Assembly (NCBI GenBank): GCA_035632955.1
Contig: DASQFU010000053.1
Location: 1 to 49,603, forward strand
Direction: 5' to 3'
Source: DASQFU01 sp035632955
Lineage (GTDB): Bacteria > Eisenbacteria > RBG-16-71-46
Length of the DNA stretch: 49,603 bases
The translations under genes were made by a program, and so were the position numbers. Position 1 is the first letter of the stretch. Each line of letters opens with the position of its first letter. Below are positions 17,614-26,518 of the stretch, in pieces. The notes under the pieces were generated by a model. That model did no database searches. It was not told the origin of the DNA and worked only from the letters and a program-made list of their open reading frames with translations.

Positions 17614-19106
17614 TGGATACGCTCGACACTGCCCACCCCTCGCTCATCAACCCCGACATCGCGCCGGTTCCCGCGCAGCGCCGGACGTGGAACTGGTGGC
17701 ATTTCTGCGCGCTGTGGATCGGCATGTCGGTGTGCATCACGACCTACACCCTGGCCTCCGGGTTGATCGACTCCGGCATGTCCTGGCGCCAGGCACTCGC
17801 CACCATCTTCCTCGGCAACACGATCGTGCTGGTGCCGATGATGCTGAACGCTCATGCGGGGACCAAGTACGGAATCCCGTTCCCGGTGTTCGCGCGCGCA
17901 TCGTTCGGCGTGCTCGGCGCGAACGTGCCAGCGCTGTTGCGGGCGCTGGTCGCGTGCGGCTGGTTCGGAATCCAAACCTGGCTCGGCGGCGCCGCGATCT
18001 TTCAGCTCACGAAGCAGGTGTGGCCGGGTGTCGCGATGCTCCCGAACGTCGTCCCCGATTTCCTCGGCATCACCACCGGTGAGTTCGCCGCATTCCTCCT
18101 GTTCTGGGCGATCAACGTGTTCTTCATCCTCGAGGGCACGGAGTCCATCAAGTGGCTGGAGTCGCTCTCCGCCCCGTTCCTGATCATCGTCGGATTGGCG
18201 CTGCTCGTCTGGGCCTACCAGAGGGCCGGAGGGTTCGGGCCGATCCTCTCGCAGCCGTCGCGGTTCGCGAGCGCCGCCGAGTTCTGGCCGGTGTTCTTCC
18301 CCTCGTTGACCGCCATGGTCGGCTACTGGGCGACGCTGTCGCTGAACATTCCGGATTTCACCCGCTACGCGCGCTCGCAACGGGACCAGCTGGTCGGGCA
18401 GGCGCTCGGGTTGCCGCCGACCATGACGCTCTACGCGTTCATCGGCGTCGCCGTCACCTCGGCCACCGCAGTCATCTTCGGCACCGGCCAGGTGATCTGG
18501 AATCCCGTCGATCTCCTCGGGCGCATTGGCGGGCCCGTGACCATCATGCTGTCGATGTTCGCGCTCTCGATCGCCACGCTCACGACCAATCTGGCCGCGA
18601 ACGTCGTCTCGCCGGCGAACGACTTCAGCAATGCCGCGCCGCGCTGGATCTCGTTTCGCACCGGCGGTCTGATCACGGCGGTGATCGGCATCCTGATGAT
18701 GCCCTGGAAGGTGCTCGCGACCTCACAGGGCTACATCTACACCTGGCTGGTCGGCTATTCCGCGCTGCTCGGTCCGATCGGCGGAATCCTGATCGCCGAC
18801 TACTTCATCCTGCGACGGCGGGAGTTGTCGGTGGTCGATCTCTATCGCCGCGGTGGCCGGTACGAATATGCGGGCGGGTTCAACCCGGCGGCGCTGGTCG
18901 CGTTCGTGCTCGGTGTCGCGCCGTGCGTGCCGGGCTTTCTGGCCCAGGCGTTTCCCACGTCGTTCGGCGACGTCCCGTCGTTTTGGAAGGGACTCTATTC
19001 GTACGCCTGGTTCCTGGGATTCGCCGTGGCGGCCGTCGCCTATCTCGGGCTGACGATGGCGAAGCCCGGGCCCGACGCCCGCCCGGCGCTCGCGAGAGCG
19101 GCATGA
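17613..19106 (+). CDS. NCS1-family nucleobase/hydantoin/allantoin permease
   Basis: Cation-coupled importer of the nucleobase:cation symporter-1 family (497 residues, 12 predicted helices). Family motifs are strong: the N-terminal NPDIAPVPAQRRTWNWWHF, the LIDSGMSWRQALATIFLGN region, GIPFPVFARASFG, the substrate-site stretch ACGWFGIQTWLGG (Trp and Gln spaced as in the hydantoin transporter Mhp1), and TTNLAANVVSPANDFSN. Close neighbours in the family import uracil, cytosine, allantoin, hydantoins or thiamine; which of these cannot be settled here. Linkage to preA argues for a pyrimidine or hydantoin-like compound. The ATG at 17613 sits in TGATG, one-base overlapping the upstream stop; the downstream overlap is 4 bases. 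Confidence 0.9.
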   Translation: MDTLDTAHPSLINPDIAPVPAQRRTWNWWHFCALWIGMSVCITTYTLASGLIDSGMSWRQALATIFLGNTIVLVPMMLNAHAGTKYGIPFPVFARASFGVLGANVPALLRALVACGWFGIQTWLGGAAIFQLTKQVWPGVAMLPNVVPDFLGITTGEFAAFLLFWAINVFFILEGTESIKWLESLSAPFLIIVGLALLVWAYQRAGGFGPILSQPSRFASAAEFWPVFFPSLTAMVGYWATLSLNIPDFTRYARSQRDQLVGQALGLPPTMTLYAFIGVAVTSATAVIFGTGQVIWNPVDLLGRIGGPVTIMLSMFALSIATLTTNLAANVVSPANDFSNAAPRWISFRTGGLITAVIGILMMPWKVLATSQGYIYTWLVGYSALLGPIGGILIADYFILRRRELSVVDLYRRGGRYEYAGGFNPAALVAFVLGVAPCVPGFLAQAFPTSFGDVPSFWKGLYSYAWFLGFAVAAVAYLGLTMAKPGPDARPALARAA

Positions 19107-20440
19107 CGCACCGCAAGCGGCTCGCGATCCTGGTCGGCGGCGGCCCCGCGCCCGGCATCAACAGCGTGATCGGTGCGGCGACGATCCGGGCCGTGCTCGA
19201 TGGGGTGGAGGTGGTCGGGATCGAGGACGGCTTCGAGTGGATCATGCATGGGAACGTCGATCACGTGCGCCCGCTCACGATCGAGGGTGTGAGTCGCATC
19301 CATTTCCGCGGCGGATGCCACATCGGCATTTCGCGCGCCAACCCGACGGTCACCGACGAGCATCTCGAGAACACGGTGATCTCCCTGTTGCGGCTGGGCG
19401 TGACGGACCTCATCACGATCGGCGGCGACGACACCGCTTATTCGGCGATGCGGCTCGAGGAGAAGGGCGCGGGGCGCATCCGGGTCGCGCACGTGCCGAA
19501 GTCGATCGACAACGACCTCGACCTACCGGCTCACGTCGACACGTTCGGCTACCAGACGGCACGCCACATCGGCGTCGAGATCCTCAAGAACCTGATGGTG
19601 GACGCGAGGACCACGTCGCGCTGGTACTACGTGATCTCGATGGGCCGGAAGGCCGGGCATCTCGCGCTCGGGATCGGCAAAGCCGCGGGGGCCACGCTGA
19701 CGTTGATCCCCGAAGAGTTCCGCCGGCGGCCGATCCCGCTCCAGACCATCGTCGACACGCTGGTCGGAGCGCACGTCAAGCGCCTCAACTACGAACGGCG
19801 CGACGGCGTGGCCGTGATCGCCGAGGGGGTGGTGCTCGCGATCGACCCGGCAGACCTCGCGCACGTCGAGGAGACCGAGCGCGACGCTCACGGGAACCTG
19901 CGCATCGCCGAGGTCAACATCGGCGAGATCCTGAAGGCCGCGGTGCAGGCGAAGCTCGGGGACCTCGGTCTAAAGACCACGATCATCGCCAAGAATATCG
20001 GCTACGAGCTGCGGTGCGCGGACCCGATTCCCTACGACATGGAATACACGCGCGATCTCGGCTACTGCGCGGCCAAGTTCCTGCTCAGCGGCGGCAACGC
20101 CGCGATGATCTCGATGCAGGCCGGACACTTCGTCGCGATCCCGTTCCAGAAGTTGCTCGACCCCGAGACCGGACGCGCCAAGGTGCGGATGGTGGACATC
20201 CACTCCGCGCGCTTCGCGATCGCCCGCCGATACATGATCCGGCTGCGCCGCGACGACTTCGAGGACGCCCACGAGCTTGCCAAGTTCGCGGCCACGGCGG
20301 GAATGACGCTGCAGGAGTTCCGGGATGGGTTCGAGTACCTGATCGCAGACGACCCTCCGTCCCTCGAGCTGACGGCGCCCGAAGAGCGTGAGTTCGAGCT
20401 GCTCGGCGAGGGCGGGGAGCCCAGACGTCCAGAATCATAG
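19103..20440 (+). CDS. 6-phosphofructokinase, pyrophosphate-dependent type
   Basis: Phosphorylates fructose 6-phosphate. Key signatures: VGGGPAPGINSVIGA at the N-terminus, TIGGDDTAYSA, and VPKSIDNDLDLP, plus TFGYQTARHIGVE, SMGRKAGHLALG and ISMQAGHF. The second Asp of GGDD and the Lys of PKSIDND are the residues that in family studies exclude ATP and favour pyrophosphate as phosphoryl donor. I infer a PPi-linked, reversible enzyme. The 445 residues are typical of this long group. It is the last gene of the preA operon (4-base overlap with the permease). No hairpin terminator is visible before the SUF promoter region. Confidence 0.9.
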   Translation: MTHRKRLAILVGGGPAPGINSVIGAATIRAVLDGVEVVGIEDGFEWIMHGNVDHVRPLTIEGVSRIHFRGGCHIGISRANPTVTDEHLENTVISLLRLGVTDLITIGGDDTAYSAMRLEEKGAGRIRVAHVPKSIDNDLDLPAHVDTFGYQTARHIGVEILKNLMVDARTTSRWYYVISMGRKAGHLALGIGKAAGATLTLIPEEFRRRPIPLQTIVDTLVGAHVKRLNYERRDGVAVIAEGVVLAIDPADLAHVEETERDAHGNLRIAEVNIGEILKAAVQAKLGDLGLKTTIIAKNIGYELRCADPIPYDMEYTRDLGYCAAKFLLSGGNAAMISMQAGHFVAIPFQKLLDPETGRAKVRMVDIHSARFAIARRYMIRLRRDDFEDAHELAKFAATAGMTLQEFRDGFEYLIADDPPSLELTAPEEREFELLGEGGEPRRPES

Positions 20441-20580
20441 GTCCCGTTAGGGCCACTTCAGACCTCGGGTACAAATGTCAAGAAACAGTCAACGGCGGCG
20501 CGCGATTGCTTTCTCCCAAGACACTGCCGTGATGTCGGTTGACTCGAACCAGCTTCGATCCTCATTGACCAACTCGAACC

Positions 20581-20602
20581 GAAGCTGTAGCTTCCGGCTA
20601 CA
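20581..20602. promoter_or_regulatory. Overlapping inverted repeats, candidate MerR operator
   Basis: Two mutually exclusive perfect dyads overlap: GAAGCT-GT-AGCTTC (20581-20594) and TGTAGC-TTCCG-GCTACA (20586-20602). The second extends with mismatches to 20582-20606, which is the size and form of operators bound by MerR-family dimers. Confidence 0.5.
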
Positions 20603-20606
20603 ACCT

Positions 20607-20624
20607 AACCTTTACGTAAGGGTT
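20607..20624. promoter_or_regulatory. Near-perfect 18-base palindrome at the merR start
   Basis: AACCTTTACGTAAGGGTT has 8 of 9 paired positions. It ends 4 bases before the ATG at 20629 and includes the probable ribosome binding site AAGGG, so a bound protein would block transcription or translation. Confidence 0.5.
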
Positions 20625-20628
20625 TGAA

Positions 20629-21195
20629 ATGAGCATCCAGGAGACGACCAAGCCTCAGCTTCTTCGGGTCGGTGACTTGGCTCGGCAGACGGGCAAGACC
20701 GTGCGGGCGATTCACCTCTACGAAGAGCTCGGACTGCTGAGCCCGACCCGGAGGTCGAGCGGCGGATTCCGCCTCTATGACGCCCGGGCGACTGAGCGGG
20801 TACGTTGGATCGATCTTCTCCACGGGCTCGGATTCTCGCTTCAGGAGATGCGCGAGATCTCGAAGTCCTGGTGGAACGCCGAACTGGGCCCGGACGCGAT
20901 GGACGAGTTGCGCCCCCTGTTCGAGCGCAAGCTCGAAGAAGCTCGGGCGGCGATCACGCGCTACCAGCAGCTCGAGCGCGAGCTGGTGCAAGGGCTCGCG
21001 TATCTCGAAACCTGCCGATTGTGCGCAACGCGCGAATCCGTGGACGGATGTGTGCATTGCCAGCAGGACCACGGCATGAAGGGAGAGCCGGCGCTGGTGG
21101 CCGGCCTCATGTCGACACCCGAGCCGGCGCGCGCGCGGGTTCGGCGTGAAGGACTGGTCCGCGTCGACGAGTTGGAACGGCGCGATCAGCGCTGA
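20629..21195 (+). CDS. MerR-family regulator with C-terminal four-cysteine cluster
   Basis: Transcription factor of 188 residues. The winged helix-turn-helix occupies residues 11-75 (LRVGDLARQTGKTVRAIHLY, EELGLLSPTRR, GGFRLYD, GFSLQEMREI), followed by the long dimerisation helix (92-128). At its end lies CRLC-ATRESVDG-CVHC (Cys129, 132, 141, 144; CX2C-X8-CX2C) plus nearby His143 and His148. SoxR carries its [2Fe-2S] cysteines at the same place but with spacing CX2CXCX5C, so this is a different ligand set that could hold a cluster or zinc. It lies 49 bases upstream of sufA on the same strand, which makes it the probable SUF regulator. That link is inference from position. Confidence 0.88.
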   Translation: MSIQETTKPQLLRVGDLARQTGKTVRAIHLYEELGLLSPTRRSSGGFRLYDARATERVRWIDLLHGLGFSLQEMREISKSWWNAELGPDAMDELRPLFERKLEEARAAITRYQQLERELVQGLAYLETCRLCATRESVDGCVHCQQDHGMKGEPALVAGLMSTPEPARARVRREGLVRVDELERRDQR

Positions 21196-21198
21196 CGA

Positions 21199-21218
21199 CC
21201 GCGGCCACGAGGCCGCGG
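21199..21218 (+). other. Strong hairpin between the regulator and sufA
   Basis: CCGCGGCC-ACGA-GGCCGCGG is a perfect 8-pair stem with a 4-base loop, starting 3 bases after the regulator stop. There is no T run, so it is not a classic terminator; attenuation or mRNA processing to set the ratio of regulator to SUF proteins is possible. Confidence 0.6.
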
Positions 21219-21244
21219 CAGATCTGAAAGGAGTCGTAACGAGC

Positions 21245-21568
21245 ATGATTGCGCTGACATCCGTGGCGGCCGAGAAGGTCCGGGAGCTGATGTCGCAAAG
21301 GGGAACTCCGGAGCTGGGCCTGCGCCTCGGCGTGCGGGGCGGAGGATGTTCGGGAAACTCCTACTTCATGGAATTCTGCGATGCGGAAGGACCCGGCGAC
21401 GAGATCATCGAGAGCCATGGCGTCAAGCTGTTCGTGGATCTCAAGAGCGCCGTGCTGCTCGGTGGCACCGAGATCGACTACGTCGAGGGGTTGATGGGCA
21501 GCGGGTTCAAGTTCAACAACCCGAACGTCCGCCATAGCTGCGCGTGCGGAGAGAGTTTCTCGGCCTAA
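21245..21568 (+). CDS. sufA: A-type iron-sulfur carrier (HesB/IscA/SufA family)
   Basis: Carrier that receives clusters from the SUF scaffold and passes them to target proteins. The 107-residue length is typical. The three family cysteines are present: Cys35 in GGGCSGNSY, and Cys99 and Cys101 in HSCACGESF. Other conserved features are the N-terminal LTSVAAEKVRELM and the segment DLKSAVLLGGTEIDYVEGLMGSGFKF-like core with the NPN turn. It could equally be called ErpA- or IscA-like; the name sufA follows its operon. AAAGGAG lies 11 bases before the ATG, a slightly long spacing. It follows a strong hairpin, and a smaller hairpin (GGGCGC-GGC-GCGCCC, 21585-21599) separates it from sufC. Confidence 0.92.
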   Translation: MIALTSVAAEKVRELMSQRGTPELGLRLGVRGGGCSGNSYFMEFCDAEGPGDEIIESHGVKLFVDLKSAVLLGGTEIDYVEGLMGSGFKFNNPNVRHSCACGESFSA

Positions 21569-21665
21569 CAAGACCTTATCGAGGGGGCGCGGCGCGCCCG
21601 GACGGATGCGCCGGCGGCACTCCTCTTGATCCTCCGCCGTCGGGCGGGAAAGAGACCATCCAGAC

Positions 21666-22465
<800 letters not shown>

Positions 22466-22469
<4 letters not shown>

Positions 22470-23872
22470 CCACCAAGACCATGGACATCCGTGACGGCTA
22501 CGCGGAGAAGTACGGATTCCACGACGCCGAGCAGCACGTGTTCAAGTCCCGCCGAGGACTCGATCCCGAGATCGTCGCCCAGATCTCGGACATGAAGGGC
22601 GAGCCGAAGTGGATGCGGGACTACCGCCTCAAGGCGCTCGAGATCTTCGAGAAGAAGCCGATGCCGACCTGGGGTGGAAAACTGTCGGACATCGACTTCC
22701 AGAACATTTTCTACTACGTCAAGCCGACCTCCGAAGAAGCCAAGTCCTGGGATGACGTGCCGGCCGACATGAAGCGCACGTTCGACAAGCTCGGGATCCC
22801 GGAGGCCGAGCAGAAATTCCTGTCTGGCGTCGGCGCTCAATACGACTCCGAGGTCGTCTACCACAAGATCAAAGAGAGTCTCGAGAAGCAGGGCGTGATC
22901 TTCCTGTCGTGCGATCAGGCGCTCAAGGAGCACGAGGAGTTGTTCAAGAAGTACTTCGGCACCGTCGTGCCTTCCACCGACAACAAGTTCGCTGCGCTGA
23001 ACTCGGCAGTGTGGTCGGGCGGATCGTTCATCTACGTGCCGAAGGGCGTCCAGGTCGAGGTGCCGCTCCAGGCCTACTTCCGGATCAACACCAAGGACAT
23101 GGGGCAGTTCGAGCGCACGTTGATCATCGTCGACGAAGGTGCGTGGGTGCATTACGTCGAAGGGTGCACGGCCCCCATCTATGCCAGCGACTCTCTGCAT
23201 TCGGCCGTCGTCGAGATCATCGTCAAGCCCAACGCGCGCTGCCGTTACACGACCATTCAGAATTGGTCGAACAACGTCTACAACCTGGTGACGAAGCGCG
23301 CCGTCGCCTACCGCGACGCGACCATGGAGTGGGTCGACGGGAATTTGGGTTCGAAGCTCACGATGAAATACCCGAGCGTCTACCTGGTGGAGCCGGGCGC
23401 AAAGGCCGAGATTCTTTCGATCGCATTCGCGGGTAAGGGCCAGCATCAGGACGCTGGCGGCAAGGTCGTGCACGCGGCGCCCAACACGTCCAGCAAGATC
23501 GTGTCGAAGTCGATCAGCAAGGATGGCGGGCGCGCGGGGTACCGCGGTCTGGTCAAGGTAGCGAAGGGTGCGGTGGACTGCCGGAGCAACGTGAACTGCG
23601 ATGCCCTGATACTCGACGAGGAGTCGCGGTCGGACACGTATCCGTACATGGAGATCGAAGAGGATCGCGTCACCATCGGCCACGAGGCGACGGTCTCGAA
23701 GATCGGTGACGAGCAGCTCTTCTACCTGCAGAGCCGCGGAATCGGCAAGGAAGAGGCGGCGGCGATGATCGTGTCCGGGTTCATCGAGCCGATCGTGAAG
23801 GAACTGCCGATGGAGTACGCGGTCGAGATGAACCGGCTGATCCAGCTTCAGATGGAGGGTTCGGTCGGATGA
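22466..23872 (+). CDS. sufB: SUF scaffold subunit SufB
   Basis: Core scaffold subunit on which clusters are built together with SufD and SufC. From the ATG at 22466 it has 468 residues. Characteristic blocks include the N-terminal YGFHDAEQHVFKSRRGL, the segment FIYVPKGVQVEVPLQAYFR, EGCTAPIYASDSLHSAVVEI, the strand core NWSNNVYNLVTKRA, and the C-terminal SDTYPYMEIEEDRVTIGHEA with SKIGDEQLFYLQSRG. The last region contains the conserved Glu/His near the SufB-SufD interface. An ATG 33 bases earlier is inside sufC and unnecessary. It overlaps sufC and sufD by 4 bases each. Confidence 0.96.
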
Positions 23873-25206
23873 CCACGCTCCATACCGAAGTCGGATTCGA
23901 CGTCGCCTGGGCGGCCCGGGCGGAAGCTCGCGCAACCGAGGGGCGTGAGCCCGCTTGGGCGCTCGAGCGCCGGCGCACCGCGGCCGCGCTCATGAAGAAT
24001 CTGTCGTTCCCATCGCGCGAGGACGAGCTCTGGCGCCGGACCGACTTCCGCACCTTGGAAGCCGAGCTGCCGGCGCTCGACCCGTTCGCCGCTCCGGGGC
24101 GCGCACGCAATCTGGACGATTTGCCGGCTCCGGTGCTGGAGCGGCTGGGCGCCGAGACGGGTCCGGTTGCCTTGGTGGTCCAGCGCGACAGCGAGGTGGT
24201 GCTCGAGCAGACGCATCCGGAGCTCGAGCGCCAGGGCGTGATCGTGTGTTCGCTGGACCGCGCGTTGCGCGAGCACGAAGGCAAGCTGCGGGAGAAGTTC
24301 GGAGCGCTGCTCCATCCGGACTTCGATTGGTACACGGCGTTCGCTACCGCCACGCATCGCGGCGGCGCGTTCGTCTACCTTCCGGATGGGGTCGAGGCAA
24401 AGTTGCCGATCCGCCTGTTCCAGTGGTTGGACGGCGCCGGCAAACTGGCGTCACCGCGAACGGTGGTGATCCTTGGCCGCGGCGCGCGTGCGACCGTGAT
24501 CGAGGAGCTGCTGTCGGAGACCGGCGAGCGGACGTCGTTCCATCTCGGAGGCACGGAAGTATTCCTGGGTGACGAGAGTCGGCTGGTATTCGGCACGCTC
24601 CAGGACTGGGGCCGCAACGTCTACCACTATTCGAATCAGCGCGCGCAGGTCGGGCGTGGGGCGGAGCTGCAGTGGATTCAGACCGTGCTCGGCGCCCGCA
24701 TGACCAAGACCAATTCGTACTTCGATCTGGCCGGCCCGGGCGCACAGGCCTTCGTCCATGGGTTTATGTTCGGAGACCAGTCACAGCACTTCCACCTGCA
24801 TACGCTCCAGCGCCACCTCGTGGATCACACGACCAGCGACCTGCTCATCAAGGGGGCGCTCAAGGACCGCGCACGCAGCATCTATCAGGGTTTGATCCAG
24901 GTGAGCGAGGGTGCTCAGCGGACGGATGCGTACCAGGCCAACCGCAACCTGCTCCTGTCGAGCAAGGCGCGCGCCGACAGTATCCCGGGGCTCGAGATCC
25001 TCGCCAATGACGTGCGCTGCACGCACGGAGCGACGATCGGCCAGGTCGACGAGGAGCAGATGTTCTATTTGATGGCGCGCGGGCTGACCCGGCTTCAGTC
25101 GCAGCGTTTGATCGTCGAAGGGTTCTTCGTTCCGGTCCTCGACCGGATTCCGCTCGAAGGCGTGCGTGATCAGCTCCGGCAGGTGATCGAGAGAAAGATC
25201 GGGTAA
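23869..25206 (+). CDS. sufD: SUF scaffold subunit SufD
   Basis: Partner of SufB in the SufBC2D scaffold. The 445 residues show the usual N-terminal helical part with NLSFPSREDELWRRTDF, the beta-helix core (GGAFVYLPDGVEAKLPIRLF, PRTVVILGRGARATVIEEL) and a C-terminal helical domain. The conserved functional His is in ANDVRCTHGATIGQVDEEQM, the motif shared with E. coli SufD. It is the usual divergent paralogue of SufB; no truncation is seen. The ATG overlaps the sufB stop (ATGA), and sufS begins 4 bases after its stop. Confidence 0.95.
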   Translation: MTTLHTEVGFDVAWAARAEARATEGREPAWALERRRTAAALMKNLSFPSREDELWRRTDFRTLEAELPALDPFAAPGRARNLDDLPAPVLERLGAETGPVALVVQRDSEVVLEQTHPELERQGVIVCSLDRALREHEGKLREKFGALLHPDFDWYTAFATATHRGGAFVYLPDGVEAKLPIRLFQWLDGAGKLASPRTVVILGRGARATVIEELLSETGERTSFHLGGTEVFLGDESRLVFGTLQDWGRNVYHYSNQRAQVGRGAELQWIQTVLGARMTKTNSYFDLAGPGAQAFVHGFMFGDQSQHFHLHTLQRHLVDHTTSDLLIKGALKDRARSIYQGLIQVSEGAQRTDAYQANRNLLLSSKARADSIPGLEILANDVRCTHGATIGQVDEEQMFYLMARGLTRLQSQRLIVEGFFVPVLDRIPLEGVRDQLRQVIERKIG

Positions 25207-25210
25207 CCAC

Positions 25211-26518
25211 GTGATCCAGCGCTCCGACGCGGCCGGCTCCGCGCTGGCCGGAACTCCACCACCGCCGGCTCCGGCACCGCCGGCTCCCCGCCGGCGTTTC
25301 GATCCGCGCGCCATCAAGGCGCAGTTTCCGATCTTCCGCGAGCCCCGCGACAAGCCGCTCATCTATCTCGACAGCGCGGCCACAAGCCAGAAGCCCGACA
25401 CCGTGCTCGAGGCGATGAACGACTACTACCGGCGCTACAACGCCAACATCCATCGCGGCATCTACCGAATCGCCGAAGAGGCGACCGCAGCCTACGAGGA
25501 TGCGCGCCGCCGCGTGGCCCGCTTCGTCGGCGCCGGATCGCCGCGCGAGATCGTGTTCACGCGCAACAGCACCGAGGCGATCAACCTGGTGGCGTACTCG
25601 TGGGGCCGGTCGCGGCTCCAGGCCGGGGACGCGATCATCCTGAGCGAAATGGAGCACCATTCGAACCTCGTCCCTTGGCAGATCCTGGCCAAGGAGCGAG
25701 ATGTGGAGCTCCGCTTCATTCCGGTGACCGGCGAAGGCGAGCTGGACCTCGAAGTATTGTCGAAGCTGCTCGCGGACGGCCGCGCGAAGCTGGTGTCCGT
25801 CGTCCACATCTCCAACGTGCTCGGCACGATCAACCCGGTGGCCGAGATCGCGCGACAGGCCCACGCCGCTGGCGCGCTCATGATGTTGGATGCTTCGCAA
25901 AGCGTTCCCCATTGCCAAGTAAACGTGCAGTCGTTGGGCGCCGACTTCGTCGCGTTCACGAGCCACAAGATGCTCGGCCCGACCGGCATCGGCGCGCTGT
26001 ACGGGCGGCGTGAGTTGCTGGAGTCGATGCCGCCGTTCCTCGGTGGCGGCGAGATGATCCGCGAGGTGAAGCTCACGGGCTCCAAGTGGAACGAACTACC
26101 GTGGAAGTTCGAAGCCGGCACCATGGCGATCGCCGAAGCGGTGGGCCTCGGCGCCGCCGTGAACTTTCTGGAAGATCTCGGCATGGACGCCGTGTTCGCA
26201 CACGACCGCGAGCTTGCGGCCGAGGCGATGCAGCGGCTGAGCGAAGTGCCGGACCTGCGTATCCTTGGACCGACCGCTGAGCGGCGGGGCGGTGTGGTGG
26301 CGTTCACGCTCGGCGACATCCATCCTCACGACGTGGCGACGGTCCTCGATGATGATGGGATCGCGATCCGGGCCGGTCACCATTGCGCGATGCCCCTGCA
26401 CGAGAAGCTCGGGATTCCAGCGTCCGCGCGCGCCTCGTTCCACTGCTACACACTGGCGGAAGAGATCGACGCGCTGGTTCGGGGGCTGCACCGCGCACGG
26501 ACCGTGTTTGCGCGATGA
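25211..26518 (+). CDS. sufS: Cysteine desulfurase SufS
   Basis: PLP enzyme that takes sulfur from cysteine for cluster assembly. The PLP lysine lies in FTSHKMLGPTGIGALYG, the catalytic cysteine in RAGHHCAMPLHEKLG, and other group II signatures are YLDSAATSQKP, NANIHRGIYRIAEEAT, FTRNSTEAINLVAYSW and EMEHHSNLVPWQ. The 435-residue protein starts at GTG 25211 and has a Pro/Ala-rich, probably disordered N-terminal extension (about 27 residues, TPPPPAPAPPAP) before the normal start of the fold. No other in-frame start is available in that stretch. Its stop overlaps sufU by 4 bases, matching the need for SufU as sulfur acceptor. Confidence 0.95.
   Translation: MIQRSDAAGSALAGTPPPPAPAPPAPRRRFDPRAIKAQFPIFREPRDKPLIYLDSAATSQKPDTVLEAMNDYYRRYNANIHRGIYRIAEEATAAYEDARRRVARFVGAGSPREIVFTRNSTEAINLVAYSWGRSRLQAGDAIILSEMEHHSNLVPWQILAKERDVELRFIPVTGEGELDLEVLSKLLADGRAKLVSVVHISNVLGTINPVAEIARQAHAAGALMMLDASQSVPHCQVNVQSLGADFVAFTSHKMLGPTGIGALYGRRELLESMPPFLGGGEMIREVKLTGSKWNELPWKFEAGTMAIAEAVGLGAAVNFLEDLGMDAVFAHDRELAAEAMQRLSEVPDLRILGPTAERRGGVVAFTLGDIHPHDVATVLDDDGIAIRAGHHCAMPLHEKLGIPASARASFHCYTLAEEIDALVRGLHRARTVFAR

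Larger units (their letters stand above)
20441..20628 (+). promoter_or_regulatory. Regulatory region of the merR-suf operon
   Basis: This 188-base gap holds two TTGAC boxes (TTGACT 20539-20544, TTGACC 20565-20570) and a 9-base direct repeat ACTCGAACC (20542-20550 and 20572-20580, 30 bases apart). Three dyads follow before the regulator start. A -10 candidate is TACAAC (20599-20604). The usual 19-20 base spacer of MerR-activated promoters cannot be assigned with certainty. Confidence 0.55.
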
